Assembly (NCBI RefSeq): GCF_905475395.1 | Contig: NC_058342.1 | Span: 24,400,640 to 24,464,639, forward strand | Origin: Chrysoperla carnea | Lineage: Eukaryota > Arthropoda > Insecta > Neuroptera > Chrysopidae | Direction: 5' to 3' | Length of the DNA: 64,000 nt | Part shown: positions 1-12,034 of the stretch, in pieces | Layout: the number at the start of each line of letters is the position of its first letter | How positions within the stretch are numbered: the first letter of the stretch is position 1 | Notes under the pieces: model-generated | Databases searched by the model: none | Told to the model about the DNA's origin: nothing | What the model saw: the letters and a program-made list of their open reading frames with translations, nothing else | Position numbers and translations under genes: made by a program

Positions 1-2766
1 GGTTATTTATAATACATACAGCTAATGCCATCTATGGAATATTTATCAGAATGTTGAATCACACAACATAGAAAATATAAAAGTCAATAATTACAATTTA
101 TATCTTTTATGAAATGTATTATGATTAATATTTTTATTGAATTAAAATAGGAATATTTCTAATTAAAAAATCATACATCAATTTTACCGTTATGGTAAAC
201 AATTATCAATTAATTTTTTTTTAAAATAATTATATAAACAGATATAACGAGTTAATTTTTAGTTTATACTACATCAATACGTAACTTCCATTATCTAAAT
301 TAATAGAATGTTGATCAATTATTGATTATTAATTACTTAAATTCTGTAGATGCATAAATCGCATTTCGAAAGTTAACAACGTGCTACTTTATGTTGAAAA
401 ATTAGGGGCTTAGAAAATCTTGTTGAGTGTTTCACAGGCATTGTATGGTTAAAAAAATACTTAAACCACATTTTTGTATCATTTTCTTTTTATAATTTCA
501 ATTTTGTATTGCATATTTAAGAAAAAACATCACAAAAAAAAAAAAATCAGCAAAAATCAATAAATATGAGGAAATTTCGAAGCGTTAATTGCTTTTATCG
601 AAAAATGTTAATCTCAAAGGCAAACATCTTATACCGCCGGTGATTTTATGAACACATATACCAGAATTTTGTTCGTAGCATACTTATTTGTAAGCGTTAT
701 AAACTTGGGACTAAATTTAGTATACCTTGATATATAATTTTATATAGACAGTTTATAAAAACCTACAACTTTGCAGAAAGAATATTTGCCGACTTTCGAA
801 TTCTTTTCATCAATTGGCGAGTGTTAGGCAATTAAATAACATATCAGTTAAAACATTTGAGGGAAATATTTCGTAACAGTATTTTGGAATTTTATTGAAA
901 TGTTATTTTGATATGTAGCTTTTTTTCTATTATTCAACATTAACAACAAGAAAAATAAGCCAAGCAGTAAATAGTTGAAGTAATATTTTGCTGTAATATT
1001 GCCGATTTCAGTGAAGTTTGAATTGATAGACAGATAGATCCCATAACACATTGCAAGTAGATAAACTAACGAAAAAGACGGAACACGGAATGGATCAGAT
1101 CCGATGTTCAGTTGTTCGCTCGGTATTACATATAATATTAAATTCAAGTATATAGTTCGTGTTTTAGATATACATCAGTTTGTAGAACCCCGATATCACT
1201 ACGGGGCGCGGTTCCCACCAGAGTCCCTTTACAGTCCCTCTTCGTGAAAAAGTCCCTTTAAAGTGACGCACAGTGGAGTATTTATATCAAATTTTCGACC
1301 AAAAGCCAGAAAACTCTTTTGTTTTGTACTGAAAGTTATTTTTTGGTCTAGTTAGATAACCACTTCATCACGAACAGGTCATTTAAGCTACCTCAACCTC
1401 GCCCCCTGCTTGTTTTGTAAGCCGCAATCTATCTGTTCTTACGAATAGTTTGTTATTATTGTTGCCGCTTTCGATTTACCGTGTCATTCAGTTTATGTTC
1501 GCTTTGTTCAATAAAGATTTATATTGGATATTGAAGATGAAGGTTTGCGCTTTATTTATTAGTATTTAATTTTAATGTTTCTATTAATATAATTAAATCT
1601 TTGTGATGCATTAAATTTATCATACTCAAAGCTTTCTGTTTATGTGTCAGGTTTTGTCGGGCAAAATTTGTTGCAGCAAGGCAAAGTTTAAGTATTCTAT
1701 AATATGTTTATGAAAAAAATATTGGGGTGAACTTCCGCCTGTTATTTTACGACTAAGACAAGAATATATTAAGATAGCTTAATGCAAAAGTCAAGAAAAA
1801 AAGAGCATGTTGTTTTCCAGTGAAACTTTGAAATTTGTTGTTGAAACTAATTCCAGAATCACGTTACGTGGAAACAAACGCAAGCATAGTAAAGACAAAA
1901 AGTGGCTCAGAAGCAGAAGAAATTAATTAATTATTGCCAAATATATATTTTAGCCAGAAATTTGATATAAATACTCCAATGTGCGACGTTATTTAGGTAT
2001 AATACTGTTACACGAAATATATGTATACACACACAAACACACATAATGTTTAAATGAAACGGCAAAAGCATTAGAATGAAAGGCACGACGAAGTACAGAA
2101 TTACGTGAGAAGCATTCCGACACAATTTTCTATGTTCTGCAAATGAAAATTCACCATCATAACCAAATATTTCCATCTTTGTTTATTTGATAGAAGCTAT
2201 CTTTGTCAACTTTTTATAGTTATATTTTCCCCGCAAATATAGACTAATGTACTGTGTCGAAAGTCAACTGAGAGTGGGGGGGGGGGTATGCTATAAATTA
2301 TTTTCCAGAAAATTTATGATGGGTTTTTGGAGATGTCTGATATATTTTTTGTCTCCGCTACTTTTAGGCATTCCCAGCGATCCGCATTTCTTAATGTAGG
2401 GTCGTTTACTAGAAGGATTGTTTTTTATAAAAAGGGGAAGACGACTGTCTTCAGTAACTTTTGGCGATTCAGTACAACTTCCCCAAGTTGAATTAATGGG
2501 TATGCATATTAAGCTAATATCAAGAATGGGCATTTTGGGAATACCAACTTGCCAACCATGTTCCCCCTTTTTTATTTTGAAATATCATGTTTTTTCGCAT
2601 TTTTACGCCTTTAAACTTCAGTACAACCTCTCAAAATTTGTAAGGAGTTCGAAATGGGTATGCAGGTTAGGTTAGTATTAAAAATGTGCCTTTTGGAAGA
2701 GTTTACTTTCCATATCCCCTTACCCCTCTTTTATGTATATCAAATAGCAATAATTTTGCATTTAGG

Positions 2767-2993
2767 TCACTCCTTCATACTATTATAAAACACATCCTCT
2801 GGTTAAGTGTGTTTTATTGGATGAATTTTATTTTCATGAATATATTTTAATTATTTGATTAATATAAGAGTAGGTTAATTCTCGTAAATTAGGCCTCAGA
2901 TTCAAATTGTGTTAGGACCATTTTCTTCTTTTCTTTCTCGACTTATTCAGGAAGCAAAAGTTCTGCAGTCAATTATAGAACACCCTGTATAAT
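2767..2993. repeat. Dispersed repeat, copy A of a hairpin family
   Basis: This stretch closely resembles 37105-37318: both begin CACTCCTTC, pass through TTGATTAATATAAGAGTAGG and end near CCTGTATA. The second half also matches each arm of the hairpin at 20808-21050. It is a non-coding dispersed repeat, probably a decayed MITE. Confidence 0.65.
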
Positions 2994-4480
2994 GATGGAG
3001 AAATATAACTTTAGTTATAGAGTTCTGCTGCTCTAGAGTTGTTTTTATCCTCTGTGTTTATTAAACAGACTCGTGCACGCATAATAATATTCTAAACAAA
3101 AATTTTTATTTAAGGCGCTCACCTTTTTTACTTCTGTTGCCATTTTTCTAAGTACGTAAATTTCAAAAATTCAAAATACAGACAATAATTGATACAAAAA
3201 TCTAGCTTTTTGTCCGTTTGTTCATTTAACTTGTACAAAAATGGTCTTTATAAAAAAACGCACCACTTTTATTGGATTTATTGGCACAGTTGTTTCGGAA
3301 AGTGCCTAGATTTTGCAGAAATAATAATACGAAATAACAATTTTTATACGAAAAAACAATATTTGGTAAAATTTTTCAGTCCGTTTTTGCCTAAAATGTA
3401 CGATTTGCGAAAAAATGTTACTTTTTTTAATCAATAGCATCTAATCTAATTTAAAGTTTTCATCCATCTATTACCAAGTATGGAATAGAGTGCGCTTTTC
3501 ATTGAGCTTAAAAATCTAAGTCAAGTTTAACCGATCCAACATTTTTTGCTTGAAGCATTTTTATCGATAAAACTTATTTTTCGAGTTTCAAGCATATGTC
3601 AACTTAAAAAAATCACCCTGTATATAATAGTCACACAGCTTTAAATAAGAAGAATTTCAAAAATATACACAGGGTATAAAAATTCAATTTCATTTAATTA
3701 AGTATTTATTAATACGTTTTTATATGTTAACAGTAGTACCATCTATTGGCGATCAACATAAAGATAGTTGAATTACTGCTGACATCTATTTCATAATAAT
3801 TTACATATTTTATGGCCAACAATAATTTTTTTATGGTTTTTTTTTTTGTTTCTTTTGTCATATAAAATTTATTTACTGTATAATAATAAAATTTGTTGAG
3901 TATTTTACGTCATGAATTCATAATTAATTTTGTAATATTGTGAGAATTTGAGTCATCGCTAGTGTTGTCATATACAAACCATTTTTAATTCAATTACGGT
4001 TTATAATTTTTTTATGTTGACGAATATACGTTAATGACATAAAATTGCCTGTATTCAAGAACCAAATTTAATTTTTTTTAAAATTATATTTCTTAAAATT
4101 GACCCACTTTGAACAACCGTAAGAATTTTTTACTTGAACAATCAGTGTTTACCATTTTCGCCACACCTTGGCGCTGACTACTAATAAATACAATTATTTC
4201 GGTCAGTTTTTGAGCGATTAAAGTATTATGCATTTATGTTTTTCTTTATACAGCGCTTTAAAGCTTCCACAACGAAGTACCTGATATCAGAAAGAGCACT
4301 CTATTAGCCACGAACTTAACTATTACTAGTTTTAAGAGACTTTCTGTTAGGGTTAAATTTTCAACGAATAAAATTTATAGATGGCTAAATTTTCTATTTA
4401 CTTCTGAATTCTCAAGGCGGTATTGTTTTTGAAAAGGTTTCTAAATTATCTTTTAAAAAAATTTAAATTAGCTATGGTAA

Positions 4481-4720
4481 ATTCATAGAGATAATACCAT
4501 AGAGCTGTATAGAATAGGAAACACAATAAGTGAATTCACGACCGTAGTGAGAGAGGTGGAAAGAGACAGAAATTGTAGGCGTATAAGCGAGACGAAGACA
4601 GCGATTTTTATAATAATTTTAAGCGATAATTTAATGGAAAGTGTTCTTAGATAGTTTGGGAGTGCGAGTTTAAAGTTTCGAACCCGAAAAATTTCTCTAT
4701 TTATATAAAGTTCAAACATT
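4481..4720. repeat. Partial copy of ATACCATAGAGCT MITE
   Basis: The stretch starts with GAGATAATACCATAGAGCTG and continues with GAGAGAGGT.GAAAGAGACA, matching the left half of the element at 16880-17055. The right inverted terminus is not recognisable here, so this copy is partial or diverged. It lies just upstream of the first trh exon in the window. Confidence 0.5.
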
Positions 4721-4822
4721 GATACTCCACTCAGTTTATACAGGATATTTAAACGAGTAGTAATGTAATAGATACAAATTTTTTAGGACACGTTTTTAAT
4801 TAAATTTTTTTTTCTGTTCTAG

Positions 4823-4988
4823 GTTGAAATGACTGGTAGCAGTATATTCGATTATGTGCACCATGCCGACCATACAGAAATGGCTGAACAATTAGGATTA
4901 GGTTTATCACAGGGACAAAATATGGCATCACCAAATAGTGCAAACTCTGAAGAAGGTACATCCACAACAGGCACAAATAATCCAGATG
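4823..4988 (+). CDS. trh: trh exon, end of PAS-A
   Basis: This exon follows a TTCTAG acceptor, opens in phase 0 with [17 protein letters not shown] and ends one base into a codon before GTAAGA. It carries the second half of the PAS-A fold and the start of a Ser/Asn/Thr-rich loop ([15 protein letters not shown]), a typical variable insertion in this family. Confidence 0.93.
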
Positions 4989-7900
4989 GTAAGATTTGAT
5001 AAACACAGGACAAAAATCCAAATAACCGTTTTTTTTTCTTTTTTCTTTTGCAGTTGCCACGATAATGTCGTTAAATAATAATGGGCCATATAAAGGTCTT
5101 GATCGAGCATTTTGTATTCGTATGAAATCAACGTTAACGAAACGCGGATGTCATTTTAAATCGTCTGGTTATCGAGTAAGTTTCCGTTTCTATTTGAATA
5201 TAAAGTATTCGAAGTGATTCTGAATGAGATCCTAGGTATTCTAGAAATATATCGATATTATCATTCCACCGGTTGGATTCCATAATAGGTATTCCAATTT
5301 CCAAATTTTGTAAAAATTCGACATAACTGCTTAGACCGTTGGCCAGAAAACGAAATCTCACCTGTAAATTTCAATAATTCTGATCCAAAGATTGTTAAGC
5401 ACTCGATATAAAATTTTCAGCCTAAAGCATCCCATGGAGGCGAAAATATTTGGATTGGAACAAGAAATTTAAGCTCCTAGGTTCGATAACTTCATATTTT
5501 GGATTTATTTTTGCATAAAGACACCAGATTTCTTAATATTTTCTCCATTTATTAACTGATTTACATCCTTTTCAGAATTTTAATTTCCTCGGGTGTTGCC
5601 TCAGTTTAAAACAATCTTCACCTGCTTTTGCTCAAACTAATATTCTTCGACTGAAACTCTCCTGAAATTTTTATTTACCTGCGTTTTAGAAACCTACAAA
5701 ATTTGATTTCATTGGATTCTGCCCCTTTTTCCTGTTGACTCTTCTGACTCTTTATTCCTTGATTGATGCTCCCAGCTTGATTCTTCCCTTGTCCTAGTAC
5801 TCTTTGTCATACGACTAAGATTTATCAGCCTCTTTTCTTTCCTCAGATTTCTGCAATAAAAAAAACTTCTAATATACAGATCCCAAAGACCCCCGACTGA
5901 CAAAATTTGGCCGGTTTCGTTAAAAAAAGGTTCATGAATTGTATAGAATCAAAATAAGTCTCAAGTTTTATAGTTTACTTCCTTAATCGAATGCCAAAAA
6001 CCGCATCTCGATCCGTCTTGCCCGAAAAAAACCGATCTCAAAGCGCTTTTAGTGTTCTATCGTCTCGCCTAATATACACACACAAAAAGATTACCATAGA
6101 CTTACATGCTATTATAACCATAAACTTACAAAAATCATTATATTTTGTCAAGAACTATATTTTAACAAGAACCGGACCATGAACTTTATAAGTTTTAAAA
6201 TCCAAATTTCCAAAGATAAAATTGATATATTTCTTAATCCTAAAATCAATCTTTGCCAGGACCATCTTGTATTTATATTTTCAAATATTTAGAAGCGTAA
6301 AATTTGTATTTTGGGAAATGTTTTTCGGCGTAAATTAATTTTGTAGACGATTCAAAGGGGAGTCTACTTATATACATCACAAAAATAATTTAGTGTGAAT
6401 TCCAGGTTGTTTTACTGCTGTGCCGTCTAAGGCCCCAATACACATTTTCACATTCACGGAAAAATCAACCGCCATTATTGGGAATGGTTGCCTTAGCGAT
6501 TGCATTACCACCGCCTAGTGTTCATGAAATTCGATTAGAATCAGATATGTTTGTGACAAGGATTAATTTTGATTTTCGAATAGCTCATTGTGAGCCAAGG
6601 TAAGTTGTCTTAAAATCCAAGCTACAACTTCGAATCATAATTCTAACATGATATTTTCTTTATTTCAGAGTATCAGAACTTTTGGATTATACTGCAGAGG
6701 AATTAACTGGGAAAAATTTATACGCTTTATGTCATGGCGAAGACGCCAATAAATTAAGGAAATGCCATTTAGATTGTAAGTTACTTTTGGGAATTTTGCA
6801 CGTAACGGGAAAGAGGGATATTTCTTAGCACGACAGGAGGGGGGGGGGTACCCACGGAAACTTAATGATTGCAATTCATTGCTAGCTTTATTTAAAGTTT
6901 ATGATATTTTAGTTTATTTACAGAAAGGTTTAACTGATGCGACGCGACGGTTTAAGGTGGTTTGAAACTCAGGGAATTCATGAAGTTTAAGCAGTGTTTT
7001 AGCTTTGGAAATGCAGAGTTCTATAAGAAATTGCGACTCCTATGACCTTTTTTTTTGAGTTTCCGTGGAGCATTGCCGGTGTTCTCAAAGAGTGTGTTAT
7101 ACTCGAAGAATACATGTTTAGAACACCGGAGATGTTTAGAACTCCACTAATACTCCGTGAAAAGTCCGTAAATATTGCACTAAAACCCCGATAAAACGAC
7201 ACAGGAATCTCGTGTAAGAACTGCACTCAAAACTCGCGCATTTTTACCGCTGAAACGCCGTAAAAGTTAAAACTAGTTTCATCTAAGTTTCGACCTGGTC
7301 ATTAAAATCGCTAGGGATGTTATATTTATTAGGAAGCTTTGCATAAAATGTAACTCAGATTGCCGAAGGGGGGGAGGTATTCAAATTGATGAAATTTTGC
7401 GTTATGGATGTCCCCTTATAAGTAGAAATATATTCTCTTTTTTTTTTGCAGTAATCAGTAAAGGACAAGTTTTAACACATTACTATCGAATGATGAATAA
7501 AAATGGCGGATACACATGGGTACAAACTTGTGCAACAGTTGTATGCAACTCGAAAAATGCTGATGAACAAAATATCATATGCGTTAATTATATAATCAGT
7601 GGTTTAGAATATGAAAATTTAATAATGGATTGTTGTCAATTAGAGGATAATTCCCAAACAGTTAAACATGAAGAGACTAGTGGGAATGATCCTGAAAATC
7701 GATCACCTGATGCTGATCGAGGAGGTAATTTTTTTCTATTTTTTACACAAATTCGTTAAAAGTGGACAGAAGCCTCGGAATCTGATACCGTCTTTTTATT
7801 TATGCAAAGGCCAGGTTAAGCCAGTGCAGGGCCCGTTGAAAACTATATCAAGAGTCTTTTTTGTTTTTTTTAGTGCTCGTGAATCCATAATCTTCTTCTT

Positions 7901-10849
7901 TGTCGGTTATGGGCGCCCTTTTGACAATAACTTGCCTGAACTATTCACCTTTTTTTTAAGTCAACGTATTCCACCTTTTTTATTATCTTCGATAATCAAT
8001 CATAGGTGTCATTTTGTTGAGTATGGATGTCCTCATCAAAAACATGAAACGATTGTTTTCCTCCCAGAGAAGCGTAGACAGCGCCGTCTCTACCCGCAAA
8101 GCTAGGTAGAGCGAGATCGCCTTTCAGCGCCATTTTTTTTCCAAAAATTAACATGTATTTCAATAATCAACACTTATGCGAAATTGTTTGTCGCATTTGA
8201 CATTTTGGCGCACCTTGCAACCTGGACCTTGGGGGCCCGTTCCAAGTGCTCCACCCTTGATCCGGCGCTGGGCGTAGAATGTAGATGCACGTAGCCCGTA
8301 ACATTTGCTACTCTTGCTACATTTTGTTAAAGCCCTAGTGTTCTTATTTGTTTACTCTTAGCACAAATTTTGGACATTAAGCTGTAATTTCCCACAACAT
8401 CTCAATTTATGACCTGATTTTTAATATTTATTTTGAAATTTTTACAGAAGGGCATTCTGGAGGAGCACCAAATTCACATCAAGATTCACATCGATCCCCA
8501 GCAAACATGGACGATGGTTCCAGTGATGGTCCCAACGAAAATAAAGGACGTCACATGGATAATGTAACACAATTACAAATGGAACAACCGATTCCGGTAC
8601 GAAATATCTCGTTACAATCCACAAAAGATAGACATCATCACACAACGGCCCACAAACGAAAACTATCACAAGTTGATCCTCATGAACCAAGTGGTTCTGA
8701 AGAAGATAATATCGAAGATGATATTGATGGTGCCAAACGTAAAAATATACATCGAACCACATCACGAAGTACAGCTTTAAGTCCAGCCTCGTCTTCATGT
8801 CATTCAAATACTCAAACACCTGCAACGCAGGAGTCACATAATCGTAACGATAAAATTAATTTAGTGAATCCGGAACAATTGACGTCGGAACAGCAACAAA
8901 CTAACGAAGGTGCTTCGGGAACGTCCGTTAAAGATTTAGAACATGCAATGTCGAAACATTTACCAAGTAGTATATTAACGAAAAATTCATCGAATAGTAA
9001 ATCACCGAATAATGCAGGAGTTGTTTTACATCAACCGACTGATTTTAGTACGGATGCACTTTTGAAACAACAGCAACAGCGTAGCACTATACAATGGATT
9101 GGAGCTCATCATCATTTGAATCATTTGAGTCATCATCAGCAGTTACAACATGCTCAGGCGCAAGCTTCAGGTACGTTGCCTTACTCAAATTAATTATTTC
9201 TCAATAATTGAACTATTCCCTTGTTTTTATACCATGCATATATGAAAGTACCTGAATGGCCGACCTTTACTCGGTATTTTTTGAGTTAAAAAGACACAAT
9301 TTTTATCATTATTATAAGAACCATTTAAAATGTCTCCACACAAATTCCAATTTGAATGTCTCAGTAATGTACTTTGCAGTCAATATTTTGCAGTCAATGT
9401 TTCAGTTTTGCCTGAAAACATGAATAAAACGACGTTTTCTAAAAATGAAAACTAGCTAGATCCATTTTTCGCCACAAAAACCCCTTGCATACTAATTTTC
9501 AACAAAATCGTTAGAGCCGTTTCGGAAATTGCTAATATATATACAAGAATTGCTCGGGGCGTAAAAAAACAAACGATTTCGAAAACACTGACTGTACGTG
9601 ATATTTCAACAATTAACTCAGTCAATTGTTTTTTTTCACTTGTTGTTCCTAAAGTCTTCCTCGTGAAAATGACGCTACAAGCAATTTCTGTGGCACAATA
9701 ATTTCCGATTTGAATGGGCCACTAAGCAGAAGGAGGTGGATCCTGTTCTTTTTTTGCTAGTTAACGATTATTTCCCAAGAAAATATTTTCAGGAAAAGTT
9801 GAAATCTAGTCTCACGACGCACTAGACATGAAGAGACTCGATTAAATCAATCGAAAACCTTGAAGAGGTGAAATTTACTGTGGTTTTGTGATCTCTTCGG
9901 CTTGTTTTGGATCTTTGATCCAACCGTGAAGCGAATTCTTCCTGATGATCTCCACTTTCATCAATACTCTTCAATTGCATTTTAGCATTATTTTCCACAC
10001 TGATTTTATGGATCTTGGACTAATTAACGATAAACATATTGCAAGCCACAGTCGATAAATCACTCGCTGAGACGAATGAGACTGAGCAGAAATTTCAGAT
10101 ATACATTCTCCTCCCTCTAAAATGAGAAACTCGTAAAATCCAACTCTTATAAAAACCTTTTGTTTTGTATTTCAGGTGCTCCATTACCAGCGACAGCCTT
10201 ACTACGCCAGCTGTACGCGAATCGTGAAAGTGTCATCCGTGCAAACGTCCACAGTAGTTCCGTAGGAAGTCGTACCACTGGAAATTCATGGAGTGATGTA
10301 TCCCAAGTTGGTGTAGGACCCTTACCAACACCTCCAGGCAGCGAAGGTTCCTCATCTGCATACGTTGAACATCAATTTATGCTGTCTCAACAGAAAGCTA
10401 ACCCTGCAGTAAGTGGTGATGCATTCACTAGCTTAATCTCCACGTACTCAAGTGCAGGAGGCTCAGGAGGTGGAGGCGGTTATGGCATGGATTATCATTC
10501 GGCGATGACTCCACCTTCATCAGTCTCACCACGTGATAAACATCAACAATTACATACCCAAGTATTCGATAATCCCGTATATTCGGATGTATTGCGTGCG
10601 CATCAATATGGTGTAAGTGTGGGTGCTTCGGATAATCAACCAGCACAACCTTTACCCCTAAAACCTCAAGTGTATTCGGCAATGCATCCTAGTGCACTTG
10701 ATACCTATGGTCCGATTGATCAATCACAATTTTATCATCATGGTAGCAGTGCGGCCGGCTTTCATCTGTATCATCCGGCGACGGCAGCTTCCTCCAAACC
10801 ATCTAGTGGTCATGTATCGACATCGAATTGGTATTCAACGTCATCATAG
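4823..10849 (+). CDS. trh: Trachealess (bHLH-PAS transcription factor), C-terminal 752 residues
   Basis: This is the 3' part of trachealess, the insect orthologue of vertebrate NPAS1/NPAS3, a nuclear transcription factor that pairs with Tango/ARNT and specifies tracheal and salivary duct fate. Seven exons join in phase: 4823-4988, 5054-5175, 6406-6599, 6669-6775, 7452-7724, 8448-9170, 10176-10849. Exons 1-2 carry the end of PAS-A ([11 protein letters not shown], then [10 protein letters not shown]). Exons 3-5 carry PAS-B ([15 protein letters not shown] to [16 protein letters not shown]). The C-terminal region keeps trh-specific blocks: [67 protein letters not shown] and a final WYSTSS before a TAG stop. 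The long C-terminal exons are rich in Ser, His and Gln. The bHLH and early PAS-A exons lie outside the window. Identity rests on remembered family sequence and is strong; only the exact expression role is inferred from the fly. Confidence 0.96.
5054..5175 (+). CDS. trh: trh exon, PAS-A C-terminal strand
   Basis: The acceptor is TTTTGCAG and the donor is GTAAGT. The exon encodes VATIMSLNN..., then [23 protein letters not shown], the closing strands of PAS-A shared by Trh, Sim and NPAS proteins. It is 122 nt long and ends in phase 0. Confidence 0.93.
5176..6405 (+). other. trh intron, 1230 bp
   Basis: The intron has GTAAGT and TTCCAG ends. I see no conserved exon, RNA gene or clear inverted repeat inside. 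It is AT-rich with no reading frame of interest on either strand. Confidence 0.7.
6406..6599 (+). CDS. trh: trh exon, start of PAS-B
   Basis: The exon opens [19 protein letters not shown] and continues with [20 protein letters not shown] and [18 protein letters not shown], the inter-PAS strand and first half of PAS-B. It ends two bases into an Arg codon (AG|A) before GTAAGT. It was found by splice-site reading, because its frame is short. Confidence 0.95.
6669..6775 (+). CDS. trh: trh exon, PAS-B helices
   Basis: This 107-nt exon lies between TTTCAG and GTAAGT. It encodes [19 protein letters not shown] followed by [17 protein letters not shown], the central PAS-B helices. Confidence 0.94.
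6776..7451 (+). other. trh intron with a MITE-like insertion
   Basis: The intron runs from GTAAGT to TTTTTGCAG. About half of it is occupied by a repeat (about 6945-7313) that is also found at 23875-24284. A run of nine G stands near 6841-6848. No exon was seen. Confidence 0.7.
6945..7313. repeat. MITE-like repeat, copy in trh intron
   Basis: This copy shares many blocks with 23875-24284: GGTGTTCTC, ACTCCGTGAAAA, the pair ACCGCTGAAACGC, and a right end reading TTTCGACCTGGTCATTAAAA then CGCTAG. The left end is blurred. It is non-coding. Confidence 0.55.
7452..7724 (+). CDS. trh: trh exon, end of PAS-B and PAC motif
   Basis: The exon encodes [40 protein letters not shown] and [11 protein letters not shown], the PAC strand region that closes PAS-B. 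It goes on into MDCCQLED and an acidic stretch, ending one base into a Gly codon before GTAATT. The acceptor follows a long T tract. Confidence 0.95.
7725..8447 (+). other. trh intron, 723 bp
   Basis: The intron runs from GTAATT to TTTACAG. An open frame continues past the donor for some distance, but it has no family similarity and the protein resumes in phase at 8448. I see nothing else in it. Confidence 0.7.
8448..9170 (+). CDS. trh: trh exon, Ser/His/Gln-rich region
   Basis: This 723-nt exon encodes a low-complexity activation region. It includes short basic clusters (HKRKLSQ, AKRKN) that could serve as nuclear localisation or phosphorylation sites (inference). The conserved blocks [29 protein letters not shown] and STIQWIG identify it as Trh rather than NPAS or Sim. 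It ends in a His/Gln-rich tract before GTACGT, phase 1. Confidence 0.95.
9171..10175 (+). other. trh intron, 1005 bp
   Basis: The intron runs from GTACGT to TTTCAG. Around 9450-9540 it carries a dispersed-repeat-like segment (CAAAATCGTTAGAGCCGTTT). Around 9605-9640 it carries a block (TTTCAACAATTAACTCAGTC) shared with 34998-35040. No exon was seen. Confidence 0.6.
10176..10849 (+). CDS. trh: trh terminal coding exon
   Basis: The exon opens in phase with [20 protein letters not shown], the most conserved C-terminal block of Trh. It carries [24 protein letters not shown], a Gly-rich tract, [26 protein letters not shown] and the closing FHLYHPA...WYSTSS. The TAG stop is at 10847-10849. Confidence 0.96.
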
Positions 10850-11331
10850 TTTTAAAGTGTACACGATTACTTTCTTCTATTTTTTTTGTACTTAAATCCA
10901 GAAAAAAAAAACAATTTTACTCATTATATGTGCGCTTAAAAAATGTAGCCGGACGCCATGTGAATAATATGCGCGATAATTTATTTAATGTTGGTATTAC
11001 TTAAAACTTAACTTTTAAAAAAAAACACAGCAACGCGGTATTTTTTTAATAATGAAACACTCCAAAATTCTCCCAGCCTCCCCCCATTCCCTTTTTTCCT
11101 CATCCAACACACAAAAAATGTTTTTTTATAAAAAAAAAATCTTTTTGGGCATTGTCATATTAAAAATTTATTTAATTAATTATAAAAAATTTGTATATAT
11201 ATATTATTGATTAATTAATCTTTATTAATTAGTGCAAACATAATTAGTGCTGTTTTGTTTTATTTTAAAGTTTAGGCAACAGAAAAATGAATTGTGACGT
11301 TATCAGACACGTCATTTTTTTTTTTTATTTA

Positions 11332-12034
11332 CAGTCAAAAATCAGTTAAAACGACATTGAACGGATTTTCGATTATGGTCGTTTTATTTAACGGTCATTA
11401 TAAGCGATATACACGTTCTAGATAAAAGATAAAAGTCAGTAAGCGCTTATTTGATGACTCACTAAAAATCACCCTTCTTTGAAGTAAAATCAAATCATGT
11501 CCTAAAGTTAATAAAAACAAGAAACTGTGTTTTCGAGTGCGTAAACATTTTATTAGGTCAAAATTTGATATTCAGTCGACGATTTTTCGATAATGATATT
11601 TTCGAGAGAGCAAAGCATAAAACATGCCCAAAATTTGTAATACACGGTACGCTCGAATCGTGTATTACAAATTTGACCATCGATATATATCGGAAATATT
11701 CGTCGTCAACACAACGTGTCCTCTCTCGAAAACATCATAAGTTAATTCTACGAGGTACAGAAAAAAAACTTTTCCAAAACTATGTACGCATCGATTTCTA
11801 CATCGCGATGTATGTTGAGCGACGCTGAACTATTTAGCTGAGCTTCAAACATTGTCGAGATGGCGTAAAGATGAAAAGTGTTCATTCGTTGTCACAGATA
11901 AAACTGCTACAAACCGCGAAGTATTTGGTAGACATTTGGTAGTATTTGGTAGACACTGTATCGCTTATAATGACTATCGGATTAACAACCATATAAGCAA
12001 ATGCCTTTAATGTCCTTATAACTAGTTTTGATCG
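11332..12034. repeat. Long foldback element downstream of trh
   Basis: The left arm contains GGTCATTATAAGCGATATAC (11393-11412). The right arm contains the near reverse complement TGTATCGCTTATAATGAC (about 11958-11975). Pairing continues outward to CAGTCAAAAATCAG on the left and AGTTTTGATCG on the right. Nested inside is a perfect 16-bp palindrome at 11631-11674. The CAGT start and gapped T/A-rich arms resemble pogo/Tigger-type MITEs, but no transposase is present. Confidence 0.6.
11631..11674. repeat. Perfect 16-bp inverted repeat
   Basis: The left arm AAATTTGTAATACACG (11631-11646) and right arm CGTGTATTACAAATTT (11659-11674) are exact reverse complements around a 12-nt loop. A second inverted pair, TTTTCGAGAGAG and CTCTCTCGAAAA, lies outside it (about 11599-11610 and 11721-11732). 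Confidence 0.85.

Larger units (their letters stand above)
1..4822 (+). other. Upstream intron of trh, no exon seen
   Basis: The first recognisable trh exon begins at 4823 after an acceptor (TTCTAG). It starts in the middle of PAS-A, so this stretch is best read as part of the preceding intron. I looked for the expected upstream PAS-A and bHLH exons here and saw none. The stretch holds repeat copies near 2767-2993 and 4481-4720, a run of about ten G near 2277-2287 and AT-rich sequence. An unplaced GC-richer patch lies near 1190-1530. Confidence 0.6.

Noticed and set aside
1..4822. Search for the bHLH and early PAS-A exons of trh
   Set aside because: No frame with the basic helix-loop-helix or the LYISETVSIYLGLSQ-type PAS-A text was found, so these exons lie outside the window.
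8442..8837. 131-codon minus-strand open frame opposite the trh Ser-rich exon
   Set aside because: It is the shadow of codon bias in the trh exon.
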